Source: Catonia carolina (lineage: Eukaryota; Arthropoda; Insecta; Hemiptera; Achilidae). Taken from it: a stretch of 64,000 bases of DNA. Position numbers and translations under genes: made by a program. The stretch lies in NCBI GenBank assembly GCA_035578175.1, contig JAQMRL010000001.1, positions 376,531,220 to 376,595,219 of the forward strand, in the 5' to 3' direction. Of the stretch, positions 9,505 through 19,169 are shown in pieces; positions within the stretch are counted from its first letter, which is position 1; each line of letters begins with the position of its first letter. Under the pieces are notes generated by a model. That model had not been told where the DNA came from. It ran no database searches and worked only from the letters and a program-made list of their open reading frames with translations.

Positions 9505-11482
9505 CACAGAGTATAGAAGTAATAGAGCGGCCTAGTGGAGGAGCGAAGTGTGTCTACTTACCCCCATTCTTTGGTTTATCATATCGCCTGCCACTTCAAT
9601 CATTTCCCTTCCCGTGAAGCGGTAACTAACCTATAATCTGTGCGTTTCTTTTAATTTTTTCAGTTATTGTGTAATATTATATAGTGCGTTTTGTTTATTC
9701 ACTTTAGTTATTGTGTGTGAATTATTGTGCGTGGATTTTTGTGTGTAAATTATTGTGTGTGGACACTTATCCAGATTTAAAATGGGTAGGGGGCCTATGT
9801 GTTTGGCGTACGGATGCAATAACCGAAAAAAGAAAACAGAAGCAGTAGAAGGAATGAAAATTTCTTTCCACCGTTTTCCTAACAATCCAGAACTCAAAGA
9901 AAAATGGATTTAAGCAATCAGGAGAGACAACTGGAAACCATCTAATCACAGTCGTATTTGTCGTGACCATTTCAAAGAAGATGATTATGATAACTCTTTT
10001 CTTTTTCGAAGATATTTAAAAAAAAGATGCAGTTCTATCGATACTTGCAGCATTTCCACCACATTAGCAGCCGTCAACATCAACTTCAAATGTAAGGAGA
10101 GTTTTAAAGCGTGCTATCTCACCAATTTCGCCCCCAATATCGGAAAAAATACAAAAAACTGATTTCGAAATAACTAACGAAAAACTTAAGAAAACCCAAT
10201 GAAAACTAACTGAAACAAGAAAACGATTAAGAAATATGACATTAAAACAAAAGAGACTAAAGTTAAAAGTGGCTAATTTAAAAGATATCATAAGAGAATT
10301 AAAAAAAAAAAAATCTTATTCAGTCGGAGCACGGTGATCTATTGAGCAATATTTCAAAAACATCGTTTTGTCTTATACAGAGAGAATCACAAAAGCACAC
10401 CAACCCCAAATTGAAAAAAACTGTACGATGACCGCCTTCGTAATTCGCCACGACTTTGCATTTTTTGTCTCTTAAAGCGTACAACTTTGACACACTTTTC
10501 AGACTTGCCTTCCTCATGTCCGAACAATAGCTAAGTGGTATTCTTCAATTAATGCCGAACCAGGGTTTAGCTCAGAAGTTTTCCGAGTACTAAAAGAAAA
10601 GTGTCAAAATGAACATGGTTTGGTGTCCAGTTTAATGTTCGATGCAATGGCCATTCGGCAGCATGTAGATTGGGATGGAAAAAAATTGTATGGCTACATG
10701 GATCTGGGACGCGGAAATACTGACGACGGAGCTCCAATAGCCAATGAAGTGTTTGTCATTCATCTCGTATGTGTCAATAAGTTATGGAAAATACCTCTGG
10801 GGTACATTTTTATTAAAGGAATCACCGGTGAACAAATTTATTCTCTGACCTTTCAATGCTTGCAACTTCTATCTGACGTAAACATCAAAGTTGCCTCAAT
10901 CACTTGCGATGGCAGATTATCTAACTTTTCGTCTTTCGTAAGATTTGGTTGTAATTTAAAAGACTCAAACCAAAAACAAAAATTTCGAAAAAAGATTTAC
11001 CTAAAACAAAACATAAAGTAACCTAAAACAAAAAATAAAGTGAAACAGAACAAACATTGAAAATCTATTAATTACCACTGAATTATTATTTTTTCATTTA
11101 TTTTCTTAATGTATTATTTATAATAATAGTCGACAGCCAATTTTGGTTTTTGATTTTTACTTATTACAGTAACGAATCAATCAATATACATTCATTTAGT
11201 ACTTTTTAATAAACATAAATACCAGTGATTTCATATTTTGTATAATTTTGTTCATCTGGCTTTCTATATTATTTAACTTATTCTCTCAGTTACACTGAAA
11301 ACTAACAAGCAAAACCAAAGAAATCTGAGATAAGGCAGAACAACAAACGAAACAGAAACAGCAGTGTGATGACAGGTGGCTGGGCTAGGCGAGGTAGGTA
11401 ACCAAGGAGTTGGGGGGTCAGTGCACACAACCGCCAATCTGCCGCTTATGGAAAGGCTTCTCTATTTATTCTATACTCAGTG
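9505..11482 (+). mobile_element. P-superfamily (THAP) transposon with perfect 8-bp target duplication
   Basis: ATTGTAGT flanks the element at 9497-9504 and 11483-11490. An 8-bp duplication is the P-element signature. The termini match as inverted repeats: CACAGAGTATAGAAG on the left against CACTGAGTATAGAAT on the right, extending with mismatches to about 30 bp. The insertion disrupts the left arm of the long-inverted-repeat element, because the uninterrupted sequence is present in the right arm at 15020-15045. It encodes a broken THAP-type transposase (next entry). Confidence 0.9.
9782..11021 (+). pseudogene. THAP9/P-element-type transposase, broken and C-terminally deleted
   Basis: ATG at 9782 starts a THAP zinc finger with Cys pair CLAYGC, FHRFP, and CRDHF completing the C2CH set; a stop (TAA) replaces a residue after KEKWI near 9911. 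A Lys/Leu-rich coiled coil follows (about 10200-10310), as in P transposases. From about 10340 to 10960 the RNase H-like catalytic region is recognisable in two frames: IAKWYSS-x-NAEPGF, then LMFDAMAIRQHVDWDGKKL, GYMDLG and SITCDG. The last intact frame (10620-11021) ends shortly after FGCNL. The GTP-binding insertion and C-terminal parts known in full P transposases are missing, so an internal deletion has probably removed them. Not functional as it stands. Confidence 0.8.
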
Positions 11483-11490
11483 ATTGTAGT

Positions 11491-11852
11491 AATATGGCAA
11501 AACCAGCCGCTGCAATGTAGAGTGCTCAGTTGTGGCGGCGTTCATAATAGCGAACGTTCATAATGGCGGCAGATAATAGGGTAATAGAAGGTCGAGGCCG
11601 TCAGTTGCTATGTTACAGTTATAATTTTTCGCGTAATTTAAGCGCCACTAGGACATTTTTTTTAAATTAATAAACTTATTTTATAAGTGTCTTAGTATGT
11701 ATTTTTAAGTGTAAGAGCGAACATTTATGTAATATAAAAAGTTTCCGTTTTTTCAGACTACATTTAAGAACTGTATACAAAACCATTTTTAATTTGAGTT
11801 TAATAATATGATCAGGCCTAAAGGCTATTTATTGTCCAAACGATTATGCACG
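11491..11852 (+). repeat. Left long inverted arm, inner part
   Basis: This pairs with 14695-15033 in inverted orientation, with shared blocks TAAGTGTCTTAGTATGTATT and GATCAGGCCTAAAG. Together with the outer part it makes an arm of more than 800 bp once the P element is removed. Confidence 0.85.
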
Positions 11853-13035
11853 ATGGTTATTCAGAAAGTAAGGTCCGATTTCAAAAAAAAAAAACAATGT
11901 AATATTTTTTCAAAAAACCTTTTTTATTGTATTTGTTACATCTATCTTTATTTTTCCACATAGTTTCCATTTTTATTTAAACATTTATCATAACGTTCAA
12001 CAAGCTTTTGTATGCCTGTATCGTAGAAGTCCACCACCTGTGAGGATAACCAGTCTTGAACAGCTTCTTTCACGTCATCTGTGCCGAACCGCTTGCCACC
12101 GAAAAACTCCTTTAGGGAGCGGAACAAGTGAAAATCACTTGGTGCCAAGTCTGGGCTATACGGCGGGTGGTCAACTTGTTCCCATCCAAATGATCTGATT
12201 AGATCTTGCGTTCGAATGGCAGAATGGGGCCTGGCATTGTCGTCCACCAACAAAACTCCAGAGGTCAGAAGGCCACGTTGCTTATTCTGTATTACGCGGC
12301 GAAGATAAGTCAGGGTGGCGCAGTAAGCGGTGGGATTTATTGTTTTCTCTCGCTGCATAAACTCGACTAACAAGACATCCCAAAATATAAGATTTAAGAC
12401 TATCCCAAAACACTGTAGCCATAATTTTGCGTGTTGAAATTGTCTGCTTGTCCTTGACATTGACTTGCGATGACGTGTGACGCCATTCCATAGACTGACG
12501 TTTCGACTTTGGGGTAATGTGAGAAACCCATGTTTCGTCCCCTGTGACAATATATTCTAAAAGTTCATCACCTTCTCTATGGTATCAGTCCAAAAATTTA
12601 AGAGAACAAGCCATTCTTTTCATTTTGTTATCCTCAGTAAGGAGTCTGGGAACCCAACGTGAACACAATTTGTGAAATTGCAAATCTTCAGACACAATTT
12701 TGTACAAAGTTGTTCTGCTCACATTCAGAAACTCCAATGATAAACTTGAAACAGTGAATCGCCGGTCTTCACGAATCTTTTCTTCCACGGCATTAACCAA
12801 ATCTTCTGTCACGACTGATGGCCGGCCTGGACGCGGTTCATCATGGATATTGTCCTGTCCATTCTTAAAATTTATCACCCACTTACGAACTTTGCTGTCG
12901 TTCATCGCATTGAGGCCGTACACTTCAGTTATCTGGCGATGAATTTCTGCCGCTGAAATGTTCTTTGCTGTCAAAAACCGTATAATGGATCGAATTTCAC
13001 AGTCAGCGGGCTAATCAATTGTTTAAAACATTTTG
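11853..13035 (-). pseudogene. Mariner (D,D34D) transposon copy, dead and 5'-truncated
   Basis: The minus strand encodes a mariner transposase. The N-terminal helix-turn-helix half runs from upstream of 12974 to 12585, with FLTAKNISAAEIHRQI and HDEPRPGRPSVVTEDL. WVPRLLTE and TGDETWVSHITP (first Asp) follow. In the C-terminal half the second Asp is in LLVDDNARPHSA and the third in YSPDLAPSDFHLF, with 34 residues between, and the protein ends NGNYVEK near 11948. A TGA nonsense codon sits at about 12588, and an insertion with frameshift lies near 12370-12400. One terminal repeat is visible near 11856 (ATTCAGAAAGTAAGG). Its mate is absent, so the 5' end is lost. It is nested in the core of the long-inverted-repeat element. 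Confidence 0.85.
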
Positions 13036-13059
13036 AACTAATACTGTAAACAGCACATT

Positions 13060-14690
13060 GCAACATACAACAATAACTATGACCTATCACCGTGGCTCTT
13101 GGAGATGTTTATTGCCCTTTCAACTATTTCAATATCTGCATCTTCTTCAACAACAAATGAGGAGATATTTCCTGTTTTGTGGCCCAACACGGAAACATAT
13201 AGCAGAATCATTGAAAGATAATTAGACATCGTAGTCAAAAGGTATGGGTAGGATTGCCATATTGTGTTTGATGGCTAGATTAAACTAAATTAATTGTGTT
13301 TGATGGCAATAAATGTCTCCAAGAGCCACAGTGATAGGTCAATAGTTGTTGTTGGACAAGACACTGATATTTTTGTTTTATTAATTGGTTTTATTAATTG
13401 GTTTTGAGATCAAAATCCGCATAGAGAGAGCCCGGGCCGCATTTGTGAAAATGAAGAGGATGCTGTGCAACCACAATCTGAGTCTGGACTTGAGAATTCG
13501 TGTGCTGAGGTGTTACATCTTTCCGGTGCTGTACTATGGTGCAGAGGCCTGGACTACCAATAGGCAATGTGAACGAAGACTTGAGGCCTTTGAGATGTGG
13601 GTTTACAGAAGGATGCACAAAATATCTTGGACAGAGAGAGTCACAAACATGGAAGTCCTAAGGAGGATGCAGAAGGGAATGGAAGTGATGACCGAAATCA
13701 AGAAGAGAAAGCTGGTGTACCTCGGCCATGTCTTGAGAGGTCCAAAATATGAAATCCTTCATCTTGTCATCCAGGGAAAGATTATGGGCAAACGATCGGT
13801 TGGAAGAAGAAGAACCTCCTGGCTACGGAACCTGCGAGAGTGGTTTAATTTGTCATCCATCGACCTATTTAGAGCTACAGTTTCCAAGGTCAGGATTGCC
13901 ATGATGCTAGCACACCTTCGTAATGGAGATGCTACATGAAGAAGAGAGAATTGGTCCACCACAGTGTGAAAAACTACAACTATTTTTCCACAAACCCTCT
14001 GGTACACCATCAACATATGATATCAGGAAAATTCGTGAAGAGATAGGAGAATTGAAGAATGTGATGTTGTTTATGTATGCTTTGACTGGGTCTGACACGT
14101 CTTATTTTTTTTGGAAAAGGCAAATTCAACGCGTACAATATGCTAAGTACTTCTGAGGAGCTACGCGCGAAAGCTTTACTGTTTTATGAAAAGGAAGCTA
14201 ACAACAATACTCTTAAAAGAAATAGGAGAGAATTTTGTACCGAAACTATTTGGATGTACTAGGTCTAAAGTTTAAACGAAAGTAGATATTCCTTATACCT
14301 CAAAGCAGTTGCAAAAAATGTCATTAAAATCCAAATTTAACGAGGCCTCTCTTCCTCCAACATTTAATGCTGCTGAGCAACAATCATTTTGAACTTACTA
14401 CCAGTTTTAAAAATGGATTTGAGATAAGAATATGGCTGCTACGGATTGGGGTTGGACTCTAACAAACAACATGTTATATTCGGTTCACTAAAAAAATAAC
14501 CACCGGTACGTGAAGAAGTAATAAACTTAGTTTCCTGCAACTGAAAAGTATCATGCAAAAGCAAATGCAGATGCTTTAAGGCATCCCTGGATTGTACAGA
14601 AATGTGTGGGACTTGTGGAGGATTCTGCAGTAACGTCACGGTCGTTGAAGTCAAGAATGCTGAGAAACATCTCATGAATGTTTAAGCCAT
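13060..14690 (+). pseudogene. Decayed ORF of the long-inverted-repeat element (PIN-like N-terminus, Cys-rich C-terminus)
   Basis: In broken frames the plus strand gives ETYSRIIERLDIVVKRYG and DCHIVFDG (13180-13280), then SIVVVGQDTDIFVLLI (13340-13382). After a LINE insert (13403-13948) come PPQCEKLQLFF, MYALTGSDTSYFF (about 14065-14110), ESRYSLYLKAVAKN, EASLPPTFNAAEQQSF, DWGW (about 14440), and a Cys-rich tail (Cys at CRC, DC, MC, TC near 14560-14630). From memory of the family, these correspond in order to VVGEDTD, HAxxGCDTTS, LPP, EWGW and a terminal CxC cluster of a protein widespread in invertebrate genomes. The N-terminal part resembles PIN/FEN-type nucleases. A minus-strand duplicate of the segment before VVVGQ lies at 13066-13160. 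Many stops: non-functional. Confidence 0.55.
13403..13948 (+). mobile_element. RTE-like LINE 3' end with 7-bp target duplication
   Basis: The open frame encodes the post-RT C-terminus of an RTE-like LINE: LYYGAEAWT, LEAFEMWVYRRMHKISW, KRKLVYLGHVLRGPKY, GRRRTSWLRNL, ending HLRNGDAT and a stop near 13939. AATTGGT repeats at 13396-13402 and 13949-13955, bracketing the insert and a GAA-rich tail. It splits the decayed ORF of the host element. The same LINE family recurs at 24495, 44627, 47055 and 59190. Confidence 0.8.
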
Positions 14691-14694
14691 CAAA

Positions 14695-15033
14695 TACGTA
14701 CATAATCTTTTGGACAATAAATAGTCTTTAGGCCTGATCATATTATTAAACTCAAATTAAAAATGGTTTTGTATACAGTTCTTAAATGTAGTCTGAAAAA
14801 ACGGAAACTTTTTATATTACATAAATGTTCGCTCTTACACTTAAAAATACATACTAAGACACTTATAAAATAAGTTTATTATTTTAAAAAAAAATGTCCT
14901 AGTGGCGCTTAAATTACGCGAAAAATTATAACTGCAACATAGCAACTGACGGCCTCGACCTTCTATTACCGAACGCCGCCACAACTGAGCACTCTACATT
15001 GCAGCGGCTGGTTTTGCCATATTACTACAATAA
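14695..15033 (-). repeat. Right long inverted arm, inner part
   Basis: Reverse complement of 11491-11852 with few differences. It runs into the LINE insertion at 15046 through the target duplication. Confidence 0.85.
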
Positions 15034-15045
15034 AGTAAGTACTGT

Positions 15046-16089
15046 AAGACTCTTTTCAATCCTAGATAAATTAAATGTCAATAAACACTACATATGTGCC
15101 ATAAAGGAAATGTACACAGATCAAACAAATGTCATAAAAACTTCAAATAAAATATCAGTTCCCTTTGTAACAAATAAAGGGGTACGTCAAGGGTGTTGCC
15201 TATCACCAACCTTGTTCAAAATATATATTGAGGCCGCATTACATGAGTGGAAAAGGAAGTGTAGATACATGGGTATTAAGATAAATGATGATTACATGTA
15301 TTCGCTGTTATTTGCTGATGACCAGGTAATAATGGCGGGAGATGATCACGATATTGAATACATGATGAGAAACCTGGCTGAGACTTATGAGCAAAATGGG
15401 ATGAAGATTAACTACCAAAAAACCAAATATTTAGTGGTAGCAGGGCAGGCAAGAAATCTGCAGATATATGGACACACTATTCATGTATGTGATCAATATA
15501 AATACCTGGGAAGTGTACTAACGTCGGCAGGAAACTCTAGGAAGAAATAACAAACAGGATTGGACAGGCTAGACAGGCAACACAAAAATTAAACCCGGTA
15601 CTCTGGTCAAAAAGTATCAGGAATAGCACAAAAGTTCGTCTATATAATACTGTTGTGCAAAGTATTTTGACATATGGATCAGAAACCTGGGAGATGACCA
15701 AGAGAGATCAGCAGAAAATAAATGCGGTAGAAATGGACTTCTTACGCAGAAGTTGTCTGGTTTCTAGGGTAGACCGGGTTAGAAACACCGAAATTAGAGC
15801 TCGTACACAAAAGCAAGACACCACAATGGAGGAAATCGAAAAACGACGTCTGGTATGGCTGGGACATGTGCAAAGAATGGGAGATGAGAGATGGCCAAAG
15901 AAAATAATAAACTGGACCCCTTGGGGACGAAATAAGCGTGGTAGACCACCTGAAGCATGGATAAAGCAAGTATCGAAAGATATGCATGCTAGACAATTGG
16001 AGGGAGGAGACTGGATGGATAGAGAGGGGTGGCGTATGGGATGCGAGAGACGGCCAGAGCTGTAGAGTAACTCGCTTGATATATAATAT
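15046..16089 (+). mobile_element. RTE-like LINE 3' half with 12-bp target duplication
   Basis: AGTAAGTACTGT is present at 15034-15045 and 16090-16101. The insert encodes the RT palm region, VTNKGVRQGCCLSPTLF and LLFADDQVIMAGD, then QYKYLGSVLTS, a one-base frameshift near 15548, ILTYGSETWEM, RRLVWLGHVQRMG, and a C-terminus ending RRPEL at 16065. The 5' end is missing, as usual for target-primed insertions. The partner arm at 9470-9504 shows the uninterrupted sequence. This is a different subfamily from the insert at 13403. Confidence 0.85.
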
Positions 16090-16101
16090 AGTAAGTACTG
16101 T

Positions 16102-16550
16102 TATATATCATTTTTCTTAAAGATCTAGATCTTAAAAAGGACTAAAAGTATTGTATGAAACATTTTTGTGTAAAATGTAATTGTAAATAGTTGTAAACCA
16201 AAAAGTAAAATTACGTAATTAAATTTACAATGTTTTAGCAACGTTTTTATGAATAACTACCGAACGGTAAAAGATACGATAAAAAAGATTACGATATTAA
16301 TTGTAGGAAATATCATAAGAAAGACAACAAAAAAAAATTTGATCCAATACCATGTTTAGTTTTTGAGATAAACGCGATTTATGAAACCCTTGCAATTTGT
16401 AACTTTGGGGGGCCGCTGGGGGGAAGCAAGGGGGTAGGGGTGGGGACTTTTGGCAGTACACTTGTCTAAACTATAGTAATCGATGGAAAAAAAATTAGCT
16501 TTATACTATTTTTTTCCTCTAAAAACACAGGTTGACTGGACTATTATGGA
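16102..16550 (-). repeat. Right long inverted arm, outer part
   Basis: Reverse complement of 9020-9496, ending near GACTGGACTAT, which is matched at about 9035 on the left. Confidence 0.85.
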
Positions 16551-16555
16551 AGTAA

Positions 16556-16948
16556 GTCATAAGTTACCACGAAACGACAAAAACTAGGATCCAAGCAGCT
16601 GAAATGAAGATTTTAAGAAGGGCGAAGGGCTGCTTGAGGCTGGATCTAATACATAACGAGGAAATAAGATCTGAGTTGGGTGTATTTAGCCTGAATGAAA
16701 AAGTGGAGGAGTACCGTAATTAATGGAGGCAACATTTGTAACGGATGCCAGAGGAGAAAAACCCCTTAAAAGTGACGGAATATGTTCCAGTTGGAAGAAG
16801 GGATGTGGGAAGTACTCGAAGAAGATGGCAGTAGTCGAGATGTACGGGTTAGAATATCTCGTGTTTGTGTAGAAGTACAGAGTGGTTTGTGTGTTTGGAG
16901 CAGGTTATGCCTAATTCTTGATAGTGAGAAGAAGAAGAAGAAGACTAA
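16556..16948 (+). mobile_element. LINE 3' end relic with (GAA)n tail
   Basis: Plus-strand frames give MKILRRAKGCLRLDLIHNEE, IRSELGVFSLNEKVEEYR, RMPEEKNPLKV and VGRRDVGSTRRRWQ. This is the C-terminal segment of another RTE-like or related LINE. Stops occur and a (AAG)n tail lies at about 16928-16945. It appears to have landed inside the right terminus of the composite element, since terminal sequence resumes after it. Confidence 0.65.
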
Positions 16949-17333
16949 AATAGCGTATGTGACATGATGTGGTAGGTCTACTCTACCTCAAGCAGATGCA
17001 AGTCCACTCTACCGAATTTCGTTTGGTAAGCTAGTCATTCTAATCTCTACTTTTAAATCACAGTAAGCTAGTCACTCTACCAAAAAAATTACCAATGTAA
17101 ATAAATCTACCTAACTGGCAAAAACCTATTGCGAGCTTAAGAAAATCACTATAAATTCAACGTTTGTAAACACACGAACAAGTTTGTTTAAGTACAGTAA
17201 GACCGCTCTATTTCAGACTTATGTAATTCGGAATTTGGGATAATTTGGACTGCTTTTAGAATAAAATATGTGTATATTTTAAAATGATTTTATACCTAAC
17301 TTATACATGTACGTATAAATACTCAATGCTTTA

Positions 17334-17683
17334 TCAATCTGCTAGTTCCAGGGATACAAAAACTAGTTTAGTTTCTTATCACATGGTCATCCAATTAGGC
17401 TATATGGCTGAAGAATTTAAGAACAGAAGAGGTACAGGTGTATAAGACACTAGAGTTATCTTCTCTGAGAGTAATGAATTTCATTAGACAGCCAGATCCT
17501 GTGGTGAATGAAGTGAAAGTGTCATTTGCAGGGTGGAACGTAGACGCTTTTCAGAGAGCCCGCCATGCTGATAAGCATACTTTTTCACTCAGTAAGGAAG
17601 GCAAGTTAAACCGCCTCACTCCTCGTTTTACTTAGTAAAGTTATAAGTTTAAACCAGCCTTTCGGCTGATGACCTAAACAACA
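17334..17683 (+). repeat. Repeat B copy 2
   Basis: Same unit as 5848-6238. It contains a 65-codon frame with VVNEVKVSFAGWNVDAFQ and RARHADKHTF, and ends CTTTCGGCTGATGACC then AAACAACACC. Confidence 0.75.
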
Positions 17684-17885
17684 CCTAATATGAATGTAAA
17701 ATAAAATAAAAATAAAATATTTAAATTAAAAATTTATCAGTAATTGTATTTAGTTCAAATATTGTATTCTTTTAGTTTTCTTTGAAAAAAATCTAACATT
17801 TTTACTGATATATGTGTTATGATTTTCATCCAACTGTTCTGTATTTTTAATATTATACCGCCTCAGTAAAAATACTAAAATATTT

Positions 17886-18173
17886 TTGGATAAATGTTGT
17901 GACGACGACATTCTTGTTCACAGACACAAGTTACAAAAAATCCATTGGTTAGCTTTAAGTAATAAGAATGTTATGACATTACCACAATTCTGTCATTTTG
18001 TCAGATCACTTTCGTGTCATTTTTGTGAGCACTCTACCTTAGAGGACCTAATTAATCTACATGATGAACGATTGGGCTGGCCATATAAGGAAACAAATGA
18101 AAACAACTTTGGGATATCCATTATTTATTTATATATTATTACAAACAATCTTATATTAATTCATATCTCATAA
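17886..18173 (+). CDS. Unrecognised 95-codon ORF
   Basis: The frame encodes a Cys/His-containing N-terminal 75 residues (LDKCCDDDILVHRHK, LPQFCHFVRSLSCHFCEH, LINLHDERLGWPY) and then a hydrophobic low-complexity end. The composition of the first part looks protein-like and could be an exon or a transposon fragment. No convincing donor follows. I do not recognise a family. It lies just downstream of the convergent gene B. Confidence 0.2.
   Translation: MDKCCDDDILVHRHKLQKIHWLALSNKNVMTLPQFCHFVRSLSCHFCEHSTLEDLINLHDERLGWPYKETNENNFGISIIYLYIITNNLILIHIS
18115..18132 (-). terminator. Candidate polyadenylation signal of gene B
   Basis: On the minus strand an AATAAA hexamer lies in an AT-rich run near 18120-18130, about 190 bp beyond the stop codon of gene B. 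Such hexamers are frequent in AT-rich DNA, so this is only a candidate. Confidence 0.3.
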
Positions 18174-18321
18174 CAATTTTACCTTGTTGGTCATGTTAAT
18201 CGTTAAAATTATAAGACAAGTAATTATTTATCAGTTCAGCAACTTCATTTATCATAATCATATTTTAAAAAACATAAAAAAATAAAAATACTGATAATGG
18301 CCGGTTTAAAAATGACATAAA

Positions 18322-19169
18322 CTATTTTTTGGACGTTTTGTAAAATATTAAACCACTTATTGTTTTAAAACCATTATAAATAGAATTACCAATCACTTTG
18401 TAAACATTACTTGCAACGTTTGTAAATTTTTTAGCTATGCCACCAATGAAAGAACTTTGTTGTTTAGTAGGTTCTGGAGTACTGTTAACACCATATTTTA
18501 TGGAATTAATAAATCCAGAATGAGTTATTTTGGTAACTCTAGTTGTACCATTTCTAACTTTTTTAACTTTACCACTAAATATAGGAAACTTTCGTTTAAT
18601 ATTATCTGAAAAACTTTTAACTGTATTTTGTAGAGGATCTGTAATTTTTGAATGAATCATTGAAAAAACGTTCTTTACAACTTTTCGTTCAACTTTCTCA
18701 GCGTTTGCTTCAATGACAGAAAACTTACGTTTAACAGATTGTGACATATTGTTAAAACTATTCTGCATAGAATGAGCAATTTCATTCTCAGCGAATTTTA
18801 CTTTTTCATTAATGAATTCACCTGCTACAGAAAGTTCATGTTTAAAAGCTTGTGGCAGATAACCAGTAAAATTAATTGCCCCACTTACATTATCGAATGG
18901 GCTAAGTAAACGAATTTTAGGAATCATAATTTCATTAGTACTCTGCTTTGGTGACTTAATATTCAGAGAAAAACATTCAAAAGATATCTCCACCAATGGA
19001 TGAATAGTTACAGTTGTATAATATTTCACTACTGCGTTCAAACAAAATCTAAATTTATCCGTACGTATTTCATAAAATATATCCTCGAATGTTGCACAAA
19101 GCAGAAATGCCGGAAAGGCTGGTAAAGGTATACAAGGTTTTATTGGTACTTCCCTCTTTCCTGAAGGAA
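18322..19169 (-). CDS. Gene B exon 4 (DUF4773 core and C-terminal tail)
   Basis: The exon is preceded on the minus strand by a pyrimidine-rich TTTTCTTTTGTCAG acceptor, so the upstream in-frame ATG at 19188 lies in the intron and is not the start. The exon opens with two bases completing an Ile codon, then PSGKREVPIKPCIPLPAF. The stop is at 18322-18324. The tail after FECFSL contains basic, amphipathic, possibly helical repeats (SVKRKFSVIEANAEKVERK, DNIKRKFPIFSGKVKK) and no transmembrane segment. Confidence 0.85.

Larger units (their letters stand above)
8113..17101. mobile_element. Composite long-inverted-repeat transposon, about 9 kb with nested insertions
   Basis: TTTACA-A-TGGTA at 8113 is mirrored by TACC-A-ATGTAAA at 17091-17101. 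Both ends carry subterminal GGTAGAGT or ACTCTACC motifs. Long inverted arms pair 9020-9496 and 11491-11852 on the left with 14695-15033 and 16102-16550 on the right. Removing the later insertions (9505-11482, 15046-16089, about 16556-16948) restores two near-colinear arms. The core (13060-14690) holds the decayed ORF of the element. The superfamily is not certain and I could not fix the target-site duplication. Confidence 0.6.

Noticed and set aside
17190..17275. A second pogo/Tigger-like end (TACAGTAAGACCGCTC)
   Set aside because: Only one end-like sequence was found, with no inverted mate, so no element is called.
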